Shown one piece after another: positions 16,980-25,596 of a DNA stretch of 38,002 bases. Each line of letters opens with the position of its first letter. Positions within the stretch are counted from its first letter, which is position 1. This stretch comes from a virus. The notes under the pieces were generated by a model that worked only from the letters and a program-made list of their open reading frames with translations, was not told where the DNA came from and did no database searches. The stretch spans positions 1 to 38,002 of IMG/VR virus record IMGVR_UViG_3300001473_000072; one strand, given 5' to 3'. Made by a program: the position numbers and the translations under genes.

Positions 16980-17010
16980 GCAGAGGGGCGCCCGGCGGGC
17001 GCCCCTCTGC
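16980..17010. terminator. Strong hairpin between capsid and decoration genes
   Basis: GCAGAGGGGCGCCC and its exact complement flank a 3-nt loop: a perfect 14-bp GC-rich stem directly after the major capsid stop. On the minus strand no T-run follows at once (TTTTT appears about 12 nt later). It may be a leaky terminator or an RNA stabiliser protecting the capsid mRNA 3' end. Confidence 0.6.
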
Positions 17011-17033
17011 AAAATCAGCCGTCAGGCCGGGCG

Positions 17034-19190
17034 TCAGCCGCGGCGGTAAGCGCCGCGGTGCTCAACCGGGGTTGCCGCGAAGATGTGGCGGGCCACCATG
17101 TTGACGCCATCAGGGTTCATCCCCTCCTTGGTCATCACCGTGGGCGCCTCATAGCCATCCAGATAGGCATGTTCCAGCACCGGCAGATCCGAGGCGAACA
17201 GATACCAGATGCTGTCCGAACCACCTGCGGCAGCTCCGAGCGACGGCTCCACAACCGGCGTCAGGGTGTTGCCGAAGGGGTTGGCGTCCGCCATCTTGGC
17301 CGGGGTGGCCGAAGCCACAAACTGACCCGCCGCGGTTTCCAGCGCGGGCGGAACGAACAGAAGATCCGGCGACACCGCAATGAACGCATCCTTGTCGGTG
17401 GAACCAGCCGGGCGCTGTTCCCACATGGCCTTGCGGCCCTCGCCCACAGTGGTGACGCTGATCACCCCGGCGGCACCGAGGTTGCCGTGATCGGCATGGA
17501 ACAGGGCCTTGCCGTCGCCAACCTTGGCATTGCTGCGGATGGCGGACCAGGCCAGCTTGCTCTCCAGGGTGCCCGCGGCACGGGCAAAATCGCCGGGCAG
17601 GCGCTCGAAAACGCCCATGTCGTCATTCACGATCGCCTCAAAGGTGAGGTTGATCTGACGCCCGTATTTCGCCAGCTTGAGGCCCTGCGCCTCATCGGTG
17701 ATGGCCGATTGCAGATACTCGCCGTTTTCCGTCACTGCCTTCAGCTCGAAATCGCCGCCCGCGGTGACGGAATGCAGCTCGCGGAAGTCCGAGGCGCTGC
17801 GCTGGCGCGAGATCCGGCGCCAGGTGGCCGCCCGGCGCTCATAGGCCGCGCGCAGGGTCCGGTTCATCACCTCAGTGGTGATATAGGCGAAATCCGACAC
17901 GCCGAGGGCGCCCGACATGAGCGAGGTGGAGCGCAGACCGGCCCGGATGGTATCCAGCTCATTGAAGCCGCGCGCGCCACCCGCGAGATGCATGGCGAGG
18001 GAGCGGACCCGCAGGCCGCGGTACTGCTCCGCCGGACCTTCCAGCTTGTGCATCTGCGGCGCCGCGCGGTGCATCAGCGCGCCAATCATGGCCTCGACCT
18101 GAGTTTCGGTCTCATCGCGGGTGATTTCGACGCGCGCACCGCGCGGCTGTGCCGCGGCAACCGCCGCCATGATCACGCGGTTGGCCTGATCGATCGGCGT
18201 GCCGTCATCAACCATCCGGTCAATCTCTTCCTGGCCGATATGGGCCATGAACGGTGCAGCGGCCTCGCGGATCCCCTTGATGCGCGCACGTTCCGCAGCC
18301 ACAGGATCCGCCTGCATCACGGGTGCCGGTGCAGCGGCGGGCTCCTGCGCCGCGGGGGCCACCGGGGCGGCAGCAGGATCCTGCATCACAGGCGCAGGCG
18401 CCGCGGCCACACCACCGGCCACCGCGGCACCGGCGCTGGGAACAACCGCCGCACCGGGCGCTGGGGTATTGGTTTTGGACATGGAAGCATCCTCTTTTTC
18501 TTTGGGCTGTTGCCCGGTTTCTTGGCTTGCGCCAGCCTCAAGGCCCGCGGACGCGGTTGCCTCGAATTTCATTTGCGCCTCGCAGGCGCGGGTGAATGCT
18601 GCGCGCGCGGCGCGTTTTGCAGCATCGTATTGCATCACCGGATCTGCATCCGGCGCCGCCCGTGAAGCGGTGACAGCATCAGCGAAGCCCGCGGCCACCG
18701 CCTCCTGCGCGCTGAACATGGTTTCAGCCCGCATGATCTCGCGGGCCTGCTCAGGTGTGATGCCTGCGCGGTCCGCGTAGACAGCCGCGTAGGCATCCGC
18801 CATCACGCTCAGATCATCCGCCGCGGACTGCAACTGCTTGGGATTGCCATAGGCAGACATGGACGGGTCATGCACCAGCATCAGGGAACCCGCGGACATT
18901 TGAATTTCATCCGCGGACATGATCATCAGCGAGGCCGCCGAATGCGCGTTTCCTGTGACCTTCACCGTCACTTTTCCGGGATGCGCCTCGAACGCCGCAC
19001 GGATCGCTTCCCCTTCGGAGGGGGAGCCGCCGTCGCAATTGACCATTACCGTCACATCGCCCGAGAACTGCCCGAGGGCATCTAGCACCATCTGCGCAGA
19101 AAAAAGGCCGGTATCCTCCGGCCAGATCCACTCATCCTTGACGACAGTACCAAACAGCCAGATAGCCCCGGCCTTAATCAGATCGCTCAT
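17034..19190 (-). CDS. ClpP-like prohead protease / major capsid protein fusion
   Basis: 718 aa. Residues 1-190 form a ClpP-type protease: GGSPSEG (54-60), a candidate catalytic Ser84 in GNAHSAAS, a candidate His107 in LMLVHDP, and ETMFSAQEAVAAGFAD. A scaffold-like Pro/Ala-rich linker follows (about 237-300), then an HK97-fold capsid domain (NRTLRAAYERRAATWR to the C-terminus). The protease would mature the procapsid. The ATG at 19190 has SD GAGGAAA and overlaps the portal gene end; an upstream ATG at 19205 lacks an SD. An internal ATG at 18482 with a strong SD may yield scaffold plus capsid without the protease. Each part is elsewhere often a separate gene. Confidence 0.88.
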   Translation of the reverse strand: MSDLIKAGAIWLFGTVVKDEWIWPEDTGLFSAQMVLDALGQFSGDVTVMVNCDGGSPSEGEAIRAAFEAHPGKVTVKVTGNAHSAASLMIMSADEIQMSAGSLMLVHDPSMSAYGNPKQLQSAADDLSVMADAYAAVYADRAGITPEQAREIMRAETMFSAQEAVAAGFADAVTASRAAPDADPVMQYDAAKRAARAAFTRACEAQMKFEATASAGLEAGASQETGQQPKEKEDASMSKTNTPAPGAAVVPSAGAAVAGGVAAAPAPVMQDPAAAPVAPAAQEPAAAPAPVMQADPVAAERARIKGIREAAAPFMAHIGQEEIDRMVDDGTPIDQANRVIMAAVAAAQPRGARVEITRDETETQVEAMIGALMHRAAPQMHKLEGPAEQYRGLRVRSLAMHLAGGARGFNELDTIRAGLRSTSLMSGALGVSDFAYITTEVMNRTLRAAYERRAATWRRISRQRSASDFRELHSVTAGGDFELKAVTENGEYLQSAITDEAQGLKLAKYGRQINLTFEAIVNDDMGVFERLPGDFARAAGTLESKLAWSAIRSNAKVGDGKALFHADHGNLGAAGVISVTTVGEGRKAMWEQRPAGSTDKDAFIAVSPDLLFVPPALETAAGQFVASATPAKMADANPFGNTLTPVVEPSLGAAAGGSDSIWYLFASDLPVLEHAYLDGYEAPTVMTKEGMNPDGVNMVARHIFAATPVEHRGAYRRG
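18480..18495 (-). promoter_or_regulatory. Internal ribosome binding site for capsid-only product
   Basis: Inside the fusion gene the minus strand reads AGAGGA, a 7-nt spacer, then an in-frame ATG (codon 237) followed by SKTNTPAPG. It lies exactly at the boundary between the protease domain and the Pro/Ala-rich linker. Starting here gives a 482-aa linker-plus-capsid protein. Confidence 0.6.
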
Positions 19191-20697
19191 TTTCGCTTTC
19201 CTCATTCAATTGACCAGTGATCCCCGCCTCATCCTCGCCGACGATCAGGCGCATGAGAGCCATCAGGGCCTGCATCCCGGCCTTGCGGCGCTCCTGCTCA
19301 GCCATAGCGTCCGCAAGGCCATCCAAACGGCCAGCATCTTCGCGGCGCTCGCGGGCGATCGTGTCAGGATCCAGCCCCATCGCACGCTGCTCGCGGCTCA
19401 GGCTCGACAGCCCCGCCTCCACTTTCTTGATGATCGCGGGGATCTCTTTTACCGGATCGATCAGCGCACGGCGCTGCGCGGTCCAGCTCATCTGCATGGG
19501 CGGCAGCGGGCGGCTTTGCTTGAGCCGGTAGGCATCCAAGGCCCACCGCCCGACACCGGCACAGAATTGCGAAATCAGGATCTGCTCCTGCCACGTCTCC
19601 ACATTCTTATCCATTTCGAGCCGCCCGGCCCGCATGGACGAATAATTGACGCGGCTGAGATCGCCGCTGAGGCTTTCGTATGTGATGCCGATGCCCATGG
19701 CGACCGCCGAGAGGCCCAGCCGCATGACAGCGTCGTAGTCATTCACGGAGGGCGGATCGGTAAAGGTGACCGTCTGCCCGGCCTCCGTGTGCACAAATCC
19801 GCCAGGCGCAAGCTGATCCAGTCCGCTTGCGCCTTCCGGCGGCCCCTCATCCCCATGGTTGACGACACCGGCCAGAAGCGCCGAGATCTTTTGCTTGAGG
19901 ATCTGCGCCTCCTGATAGTCGCGCATCTCGCCCAGCGTCACCATCACCGGGGCAAGCCAGGGCACGCCCCGCATCTGGCCGGGCCGGTCAATCCGCCGGA
20001 TGTGCAGAATATCCGAGGCAGGCACCCGAACCGTTTTCAGCGAAACCTTGCGGACCGCAGCACCGGGATGCTGCTCATAGAGGTGATAGGCAACCGCCAC
20101 CCCGTCACCGTCATACTCGATCCCGTCGCGCACCTCATTGCTGCCGTGGCCGGTGACCGTGGTGTTGAGATGATCGATTTCCAGCAGCTCGATCGCAAGC
20201 GGCAGTGCCCGGCTGCCGCCACGCGCCATCCGGCGCATTGCCAGAACCTCGCCGCTCTCAAAGACCGAATTGCAAACCACCGTCTGCATTGCAGAGAGGT
20301 TCAGAGCGCGGTGCGCATCGAGATCCGTTGACGCCAGATAGGGCAGGATCACATCTGCCGCTTTGGAAACCGCCGTCTTGTTTTTCCCGGTGAGCGATGG
20401 CGTGATGCCGGACCCCACGACATTGTTGGTGACAACCGCCTGCGCCCGCCTTGCGAACGGCGCATTGCGGATCAGATCCCGCGAACGCTGCCGGATCACC
20501 GCCCGGCCTGCGCTCGACGCGGCATCCGCATCCGTGCCCGGCGCCTTGAAGCCTTTGAGGCGCCGCCCATTGCTGGCGGCGTCATAGTTCATCAGAATAT
20601 TTGCCTTGGCCTTGGCCTTGATCCGGCTCAGCCCTCTTTGCGGGGCAACCGCGAGGATCGCCCGGTCAAACATGCCGGCATTGCTGAAATGGCGCAT
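19174..20697 (-). CDS. Portal protein (lambda B family)
   Basis: 507 aa. It is a lambda-type portal: an N-terminal LSRIKAKAKANILMNYDAAS segment, RSRDLIRNAPFARRAQAVVTNNVVGSGI (about 71-98), SVFESGEVLAMRR, and YESLSGDLSRVNYSSMRAGRLE (about 369-390), the family's most recognisable block. Twelve copies normally form the DNA channel at the capsid vertex and bind terminase. The ATG overlaps the stop of the gpW-like gene (TGATG), and the 3' end overlaps the capsid fusion gene by 17 nt. SD is GGGGGA. Confidence 0.92.
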   Translation of the reverse strand: MRHFSNAGMFDRAILAVAPQRGLSRIKAKAKANILMNYDAASNGRRLKGFKAPGTDADAASSAGRAVIRQRSRDLIRNAPFARRAQAVVTNNVVGSGITPSLTGKNKTAVSKAADVILPYLASTDLDAHRALNLSAMQTVVCNSVFESGEVLAMRRMARGGSRALPLAIELLEIDHLNTTVTGHGSNEVRDGIEYDGDGVAVAYHLYEQHPGAAVRKVSLKTVRVPASDILHIRRIDRPGQMRGVPWLAPVMVTLGEMRDYQEAQILKQKISALLAGVVNHGDEGPPEGASGLDQLAPGGFVHTEAGQTVTFTDPPSVNDYDAVMRLGLSAVAMGIGITYESLSGDLSRVNYSSMRAGRLEMDKNVETWQEQILISQFCAGVGRWALDAYRLKQSRPLPPMQMSWTAQRRALIDPVKEIPAIIKKVEAGLSSLSREQRAMGLDPDTIARERREDAGRLDGLADAMAEQERRKAGMQALMALMRLIVGEDEAGITGQLNEESENERSD

Positions 20698-20900
20698 CAG
20701 ATCCCCCGGTCCGTTGACGGGTAGGAAACCGGCATCACCGGCTTGGCTGCGGCAAGATCAGCCTCAATCAGGCGCTTGATCTTCTGCAACTCCCCAAGAT
20801 CCCGGTATGCCACCATCTCGCCATTGATCATGGCCTGCTTGAGCCCGCCGGAGATGACCGCCTTGATGTTGGCAAGATCTTGTTGCGTGTATGTTGCCAT
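20697..20900 (-). CDS. gpW-like head-tail joining protein
   Basis: 67 aa, the size of lambda gpW. It begins MATYTQQDLANIKAVISGG, with AYRDLGELQKIKRLIEADL in the second half, a clear match to the gpW pattern (two helices with a short hairpin, ending in a basic/Pro tail). gpW acts after DNA packaging to prepare the head for FII and the tail. Its place between large terminase and portal is the same as in lambda. SD GGAG/GAGGTGA lies directly upstream. Confidence 0.85.
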   Translation of the reverse strand: MATYTQQDLANIKAVISGGLKQAMINGEMVAYRDLGELQKIKRLIEADLAAAKPVMPVSYPSTDRGI

Positions 20901-20905
20901 TCACC

Positions 20906-23008
20906 TCACTCCAAATAAGCGATCCGCCGCGCAGGCTTGCGCAGGCGGCTCGCCGGTTGCGGCGCCGCAGCCGGGGCAGGTTCATCCTGCGCCCCCATGG
21001 CGACCGCAAACGTGTTCCCCGGCCCGCCGATCGCCCATTCCTTCGGGCTGGCAGGGTCCAGCTTGAGCAGCCCCTTATGCTCAGCCACCGCCTGCGCGTA
21101 GCTGCTGAGGTCGATGCTCTCGTTGCGTTTCATGTTCGGGCGGGGCTCATAGCCTTTCGCCGTGCGCTTTTCGGCGGTGAATTCCTTCAAGGGATCATCG
21201 GGCATCCACTCCCCCAGCATCAGGGATCCCGGCCCGCCGTCCTGCCGCCCGAGGGCGGCGAAAACGGTATCCTTGAGCTTGTCCGTGGCGATGTTCAAAA
21301 GCTTGATATCGCGGGCCTGGCCGCCGTCGCTTTTCCGCGTCGGCGCCCTGTACCAAATCCGCCCCTCGACCTTGAAACCGCCGTGACCGCGAATGAAGAA
21401 CCAGCGGGACGCGGCACCCTCTTTGCGGCGCGCCTGCCAGAACTGCGTGGCCTTGTCGGAAACCCCCGGCTTGCCGTGAAAGTCGCAGCCCATTGCCATC
21501 GGGATCAGACCGAACTCCTCACCTTCGACAGGATAAGGCGTTTGCAGGACCGGCAGCAGCACCGCCCAATCCTCAAGATAGGTGGCCGGATCAAGCACCC
21601 GGTCCGCGGCAAAGGGCGCTTCCGGTGGCGGGGTATGCAGATCAAACCGGTCAATGATGGCCTTGCGGCCATCCAGACCAAAGGCGGTGATCTGCACAAC
21701 GAAGCGATTGCCCTGCACGTCCGCCGAAGCGATCAGGAAGCGTGCCCAGGCAGGTGCCACCCCCTTCTGCATCGAACGGCACATGGCGCGGAGATCGTCC
21801 AGGTTCAAATCCCCCTCATCGCTCAGCGCCTTGGGGAGATAGGGCATCCCCTGATCGGTGTTGACGGTAACCTGCAAGGTTTCCTCCGGGCCGCCAGCCC
21901 GGAAGGCCCTCAGCGCGGTTTCATACTTGCTCACCAGACGCGCCCAGGAGGCAAAGGCAGCCGCAGCCCCGTTGAGGTGATAGCTCAGCCGATCGCTTTT
22001 CAGCACCTCGCCGCTATCAATCCGTGCCAGCCCGCCCGCCGCGGTTTCGTGCAGCCAATACCCTTTGCGGTTCAGCTCGACCTTGTGACGGTGTTCCAAG
22101 ACGCAGCCGCAATGCGGGCAAACCATCACCGCCCGCTCACCCGCCTCGACAGGAGACAGCTCCCGGTCATAATCGAGCTTGTCAAAGGCGGGCTCATAGG
22201 CGCCGCCGCAGTCCGGGCAGTCCCAATAGAAGCGCCCGCGCGTGCCGCCGTTGTACAATTCAAGGATCCCGGCACAGGGCGGCGCCTCATGCGGCGTTTT
22301 CGGACGCCAGCCCGGATCCGTGATCAGGTGCCCCGGAGAAGCTTCCGCCACCGTCATCCCGCGGGACCCCAGCGTTTCGTTCCGCTTGGCCCCCATGGCG
22401 AACGGCGAGCCCTCCTTACCGATGTTCAGCGGCATCCGGTCATAATCCGTGAACAGCACGGTTCTGATGGTGCGCCCGGAGAGGTTGGCCTTTGTCGGCG
22501 GGCCGATCGTGATCTTGGCGCCGCCGATGAATTTCTTGCTGAGTTTGTTCCGGTCCGATCGGCCCGTGCCCTGCCGCCTGGCAAGCTCCGGGCTGTTCTC
22601 GATCATCGGCATCAGCTCCTCATCAACCCAAGCCTCAGCCGTGTTTTCGGTCATATGCGTGATGTGGCAAATGCCCGGATCGCAGATCACCGCATGATTG
22701 ACGCCCTGCAACAGCATCACGGTTTTCCCGGCACGGGCCGGGCCAACAAAAATCAGTTCCCGGTAGCGCCGCGAAGTCATCATATTGGCGGGCTCGATCA
22801 TGTAGGGCGTCACGTTGCGGTCAAACTCCGCCCAGCGGCCCGCGGCATTCACCTTCATGAATTCCTCCGCCGCATCCACGACGCTCATCCGCGTGGCGGG
22901 TGACAGCGACGGCAGCGCGCGTGCCAAGGCGGTGCCCGCACTGGCGTAAGGCGGCATCGGCGGAAGCTCCGGGATTTCCCCGCGCCCCCTGTTCGGCAAT
23001 GTCACCAT
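20906..23008 (-). CDS. Terminase large subunit (lambda gpA family)
   Basis: 700 aa. An ATPase Walker A GPARAGKT at 89-96, Walker B VLFTDYDR at about 184-191, and a zinc-ribbon pair (CPDCGG and CPHCGC) in the middle are typical of GpA-type terminases. The C-terminal half carries the nuclease region (FLIASADVQGNRFVVQITAFG). The enzyme cuts concatemers and drives DNA into the procapsid, and GpA relatives usually work at cos sites. It follows the small subunit with 1 nt between stop and start. The C-terminus ends in a basic, Pro-rich tail (RKPARRIAYLE). Confidence 0.93.
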   Translation of the reverse strand: MVTLPNRGRGEIPELPPMPPYASAGTALARALPSLSPATRMSVVDAAEEFMKVNAAGRWAEFDRNVTPYMIEPANMMTSRRYRELIFVGPARAGKTVMLLQGVNHAVICDPGICHITHMTENTAEAWVDEELMPMIENSPELARRQGTGRSDRNKLSKKFIGGAKITIGPPTKANLSGRTIRTVLFTDYDRMPLNIGKEGSPFAMGAKRNETLGSRGMTVAEASPGHLITDPGWRPKTPHEAPPCAGILELYNGGTRGRFYWDCPDCGGAYEPAFDKLDYDRELSPVEAGERAVMVCPHCGCVLEHRHKVELNRKGYWLHETAAGGLARIDSGEVLKSDRLSYHLNGAAAAFASWARLVSKYETALRAFRAGGPEETLQVTVNTDQGMPYLPKALSDEGDLNLDDLRAMCRSMQKGVAPAWARFLIASADVQGNRFVVQITAFGLDGRKAIIDRFDLHTPPPEAPFAADRVLDPATYLEDWAVLLPVLQTPYPVEGEEFGLIPMAMGCDFHGKPGVSDKATQFWQARRKEGAASRWFFIRGHGGFKVEGRIWYRAPTRKSDGGQARDIKLLNIATDKLKDTVFAALGRQDGGPGSLMLGEWMPDDPLKEFTAEKRTAKGYEPRPNMKRNESIDLSSYAQAVAEHKGLLKLDPASPKEWAIGGPGNTFAVAMGAQDEPAPAAAPQPASRLRKPARRIAYLE

Positions 23009-23009
23009 G

Positions 23010-23612
23010 TCAGATCAACCTTGCATCCTGCGGATCCACAACACCGGGATCCTCCGCCAGCGCAGCGGCTTTGATCTTGGCCTGAATGCCGCGCAGGATC
23101 CCGTCACTGTAGTGAACAGCGCGCTCGACTTGTTCGCCGGTCAGGGAGAACTCCCGTTCCAGCCAATCCGGCAGGCCATCCAGGCCAGCGCGCATTTCGC
23201 CAAAGATCACGTCCAGAAGCTCAACAACCTCATCCACGTTGATGAGGGAGCGGCGGCGCTCCGCCGCCTGCATCCAGACCAGTTCCGCTTGCGCCAGCTC
23301 GCGCATCTGGGCCGGGCTCAGCCCGGCTTTCTGATCGCTCCGGTCCAGGCCGAGGAATTCCATGCGCTGCTGCGCAACGAAATCATCCGCCTCTTTCTTG
23401 GCCGCGGCTTCGCGGGCCTGCTCCTGATCGCGCCAGGCTTTGCAATCGGAGAACTTGAAACCGTAGGGCACGCCGTTGCCGCCCTCGACCTCAACCGGCA
23501 TCCCCTTGGCACGCCATTTGTCCACCGTGTTTTCCGAGACACCGAAGATCTGCGCGATCTGCGCCCGGTTCAAAAGCGGCTCACCGGCGGCGCCGCCAGC
23601 ATCCTCAGACAT
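23010..23612 (-). CDS. Terminase small subunit (Nu1-like)
   Basis: 200 aa. An N-terminal MerR-like winged helix (LLNRAQIAQIFGVSENTVDKW, then RAKGMPV and a wing ending FKFSDCKAWR) is the DNA-binding domain of lambda Nu1-type small terminases. It is followed by a charged helical region and a C-terminal part (REFSLTGEQVERAVHYSDGILRG) that should contact the large subunit. It is immediately upstream of the large terminase gene, and would recognise the packaging site, which I could not place with certainty. Confidence 0.85.
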   Translation of the reverse strand: MSEDAGGAAGEPLLNRAQIAQIFGVSENTVDKWRAKGMPVEVEGGNGVPYGFKFSDCKAWRDQEQAREAAAKKEADDFVAQQRMEFLGLDRSDQKAGLSPAQMRELAQAELVWMQAAERRRSLINVDEVVELLDVIFGEMRAGLDGLPDWLEREFSLTGEQVERAVHYSDGILRGIQAKIKAAALAEDPGVVDPQDARLI

Positions 23613-23627
23613 GCCGCCCCCTTTCGC

Positions 23628-23804
23628 TCACTCTTTGCCGCGCGGCGCCTCCGCAGCGCGGGCTTGCGCGAGGCGCGATTGCCGCTCCTCCGCGCTCTTG
23701 CATTCCGCATCCGGCCCGAAGGAGACCGCGCCGCAATCCTCGCAGACGTCCAGTATGAATTCGCACCGGAACCGGCACCCGAAGTCATTCCGGCAAACCG
23801 CCAT
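23628..23804 (-). CDS. Small Cys-rich (zinc-binding-like) protein
   Basis: 58 aa from the ATG at 23804, which has a strong SD (GGGGGAG); the frame is open further upstream but without an SD. It has six Cys, at positions 4, 10, 14, 21, 24 and 35, including a CEDC pair, suggesting a small zinc-binding fold. It then runs into a charged, probably helical tail (EERQSRLAQARAAEAPRGKE). It lies just before the small terminase gene in the late operon. Function is unknown. Confidence 0.55.
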   Translation of the reverse strand: MAVCRNDFGCRFRCEFILDVCEDCGAVSFGPDAECKSAEERQSRLAQARAAEAPRGKE

Positions 23805-23942
23805 TGCGCCATCTCCCCCAACAACAACATCAACGCTAATCTGTACCTGCGCCGGTGATGACACATGCCAATCACATGGGGCGCGAATTACCCGCATGCG
23901 ACCGGGGGCCGGGAAGGACCCAAAGCCCCGCAATCCAGCCTT

Positions 23943-24569
23943 TCAGCGCGCGGTTATGACAGCCTGAGCAAGGTGGCGGGCTATGGCGGGGCCAATCTCA
24001 CGGCTCGCCCGGTCATGGGCGCGCCGCACGAACTTGAGCCGCGGCTGGTAGCGCACGCTGCTCTTGTAGATCGCCAGCAGCGTGAGGCCATTCTTGCGCT
24101 TGGTGCCGCGGGTGCCATCCCGGCGCTGCCCCCTGTCAGGACGGCGCCAGACACCGGCCACCCCCTTGACCGTGCCGGAAAAGACATTCGGCTTGGCCAG
24201 CGATCGCTTCAAAGATCCGCGCGGCATGTTGCCGTATTTGTTGCGGCGCGCTCCCACCGGCACAACCACGGCCCGGCGCTTTGCGCGGCGCGTGCCGCCC
24301 GCGGCCTGGGTGGCCAGGTAAGCAGCCTGCACGCGCTTGAACCCCACCACGCCGGTGAGGCGGCGCTTGGATGCGCGGGCGACGTACATCCCCCGCTTTG
24401 TGAAGGGCGTGGGCGCCTCAAGATCGCGCTCCAAATCGCCTTGCTCCGCTGTGCGGATATTGCCTGCCACCTCGTTGATCCCCAGAGCCGCGGCAAAGGG
24501 CAACTGCGAGGCGGCGACACTATTCAGCCGCCGCTCGATCGCACGCGTGTCAACGGACATTTGCAACAT
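23943..24569 (-). CDS. Minor tail protein Z-like / head-tail structural protein
   Basis: 208 aa, very basic. The N-terminal helix (LPFAAALGINEVAGNIRTAE), KRGMYVARASKRRLTGVVGFKR (about 59-80), GNMPRGSLKRSL, and a C-terminal helical end (IARHLAQAVITAR) resemble lambda Z-type minor tail proteins. SD AAGGA lies 8-9 nt before the ATG. In lambda, Z sits between FII and U; here it is the first gene after the late leader, upstream of terminase. The assignment is by pattern only, and another structural role is possible. Confidence 0.5.
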   Translation of the reverse strand: MLQMSVDTRAIERRLNSVAASQLPFAAALGINEVAGNIRTAEQGDLERDLEAPTPFTKRGMYVARASKRRLTGVVGFKRVQAAYLATQAAGGTRRAKRRAVVVPVGARRNKYGNMPRGSLKRSLAKPNVFSGTVKGVAGVWRRPDRGQRRDGTRGTKRKNGLTLLAIYKSSVRYQPRLKFVRRAHDRASREIGPAIARHLAQAVITAR

Positions 24570-24631
24570 ATGATCTGTCCTTTTCTCCGCGCCGCGGCAA
24601 TCGAGCGGCGCCCGGCCACGCCGGGAGATGA

Positions 24632-24770
24632 GCCAGCCGGATCCGCGCCCAGACCCGAAAAAGACGCGAACCCGGCTGGCCGGACCTGATCAAGGCGGAG
24701 CCGCACCGGCAATGGCCGGGGCTCGAAACGAAACACGCCCCGCGCTCCGAAGGAGATAGCGCAGGGCGTG
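24632..24770 (-). ncRNA. Structured late-operon leader with three hairpins (candidate)
   Basis: Three consecutive inverted repeats are seen. 24734-24770: a stem of 11 pairs and one mismatch (CACGCCC arm) with an inner TCC/GGA. 24698-24724: GAGCC-bulge-CCGGC paired with GCCGG-GGCTC. 24632-24680: GCCAGCCGG/CCGGCTGGC with an inner CGCG pair. All lie between the late promoter (24805-24834) and the first structural gene. The region could be an antitermination/leader RNA or part of a packaging (cos) region. The overlapping ORF starts on the -35 box and looks non-coding. Confidence 0.45.
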
Positions 24771-24783
24771 CTCTGCAAGACAC

Positions 24784-24795
24784 ACCTTTAATCAA
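24784..24795 (+). promoter_or_regulatory. Half-operator ACCTTTAATCAA
   Basis: Half of the operator motif, 8 bp from the full palindrome at the late promoter. It may be an auxiliary repressor site. Confidence 0.35.
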
Positions 24796-24802
24796 GTGAT
24801 AA

Positions 24803-24814
24803 ACCTTATAAGGT
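24803..24814. promoter_or_regulatory. Operator ACCTTATAAGGT (perfect palindrome)
   Basis: A perfect 12-bp palindrome covering the -10 box of the late promoter. It is the same family as the ACCTTTAAAGGT sites at 27.5 and 32.5 kb. Binding here would block late gene expression. Confidence 0.7.
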
Positions 24815-24834
24815 GAAGTCTCACGTTTTGTCAA
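24805..24834 (-). promoter_or_regulatory. Late-operon promoter (sigma70-like)
   Basis: Minus strand: TTGACA (24829-24834), 18-bp spacer, TATAAG (24805-24810). The -10 box is embedded in the operator palindrome. Transcription would start at about 24798 and run through the hairpin leader into the structural genes. Confidence 0.65.
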
Positions 24835-24852
24835 ATCTTTTGCGCAGAGGTA

Positions 24853-25596
24853 TCACGTCGCCCGGCGGGCATTCTCGATATGGCACCGCCCCAGCGCGGT
24901 ATTCTGGCCAGCAAGGCGGGCAGCGTCCGGGATCAGCCCCAGGGCGCGCGCCATCCCCTCAAGGCAACTCTCCACCGACCGGCTCAGCGCGGCCACATCC
25001 CGGCGCTGGCCGGACCACCCCGCGCGCGTCAGAACGGATTTAACATCGCACCCCTCAAGGCACAGTGCATCCATCAATTGACGTGCCGTGATGGGGCGCC
25101 GCCCGCCCCCGCCCTTGGGATTGGGGCGCAGCACCACACCGGCACCCGACAGGAACGCCTCAACAGCAGCGATCGTGCGGGCATGGCGGATCCGCGTTGT
25201 CACTCCGCCGTCATTGGTGGCAGCGCCGCCATCGGACAAACCGCCTTCCGCCGATGCCCCGGCCACCGATCCGATCTTTTCCACCGCTGCCGCATAAGCT
25301 TCCGCCGCCAGGCGGCGGCCATCGCCCGCATCAATCCGGCGCAGAACGGCAGGCAGGCGGCGGCAGGTGGCGCGCACCGAAGGCGCCACAAGCTCGAACG
25401 CCTCAGCGCTGCCGCCAAAGACGGTTGGCGCCGGGGCGGTGCCCTTGGCCGCGATCGCCTCGACCGGGGCGCGGGCGGCACCGGCGGGCGCCCTTTCCCC
25501 CTCGCCAACCTCCGCCAGCACACGCCGCGCCGAAAAGGCCCGGATCATCTGCATGTTGATACCTTCCGCGATCCTTGCCGCCGCTGCATCCCTCAT
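24853..25596 (-). CDS. Hypothetical protein with helix-turn-helix-like C-terminal region
   Basis: 247 aa, not recognised. The N-terminal half is Ala-rich and charged. The middle contains RRIDAGDGRRLAAEAYAAAVEKIGS (about 86-110) and a GGxxTNDGG loop. The C-terminal part has RRPITARQLMDALCLEGCDVKSVLTRAGWSGQRRDVAALS, a short helix-turn-helix-like block (about 166-204). Start ATG with SD AGAGGG. It is expressed upstream of, and apart from, the late promoter, and has an operator (25670-25681) in its 5' region. A regulator of late transcription or packaging is possible but unproven. Confidence 0.55.
   Translation of the reverse strand: MRDAAAARIAEGINMQMIRAFSARRVLAEVGEGERAPAGAARAPVEAIAAKGTAPAPTVFGGSAEAFELVAPSVRATCRRLPAVLRRIDAGDGRRLAAEAYAAAVEKIGSVAGASAEGGLSDGGAATNDGGVTTRIRHARTIAAVEAFLSGAGVVLRPNPKGGGGRRPITARQLMDALCLEGCDVKSVLTRAGWSGQRRDVAALSRSVESCLEGMARALGLIPDAARLAGQNTALGRCHIENARRAT

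Noticed and set aside
20891-22903. 670-aa plus-strand frame opposite the large terminase
   Set aside because: Antisense shadow; the opposite strand has Walker A and B motifs and correct synteny.
24550-24834. 94-aa minus-strand reading frame over the late leader
   Set aside because: Its start codon is the -35 box of the late promoter, and the codons cover three strong hairpins. Composition is Arg/Cys/Pro-rich as expected for non-coding GC-rich RNA.
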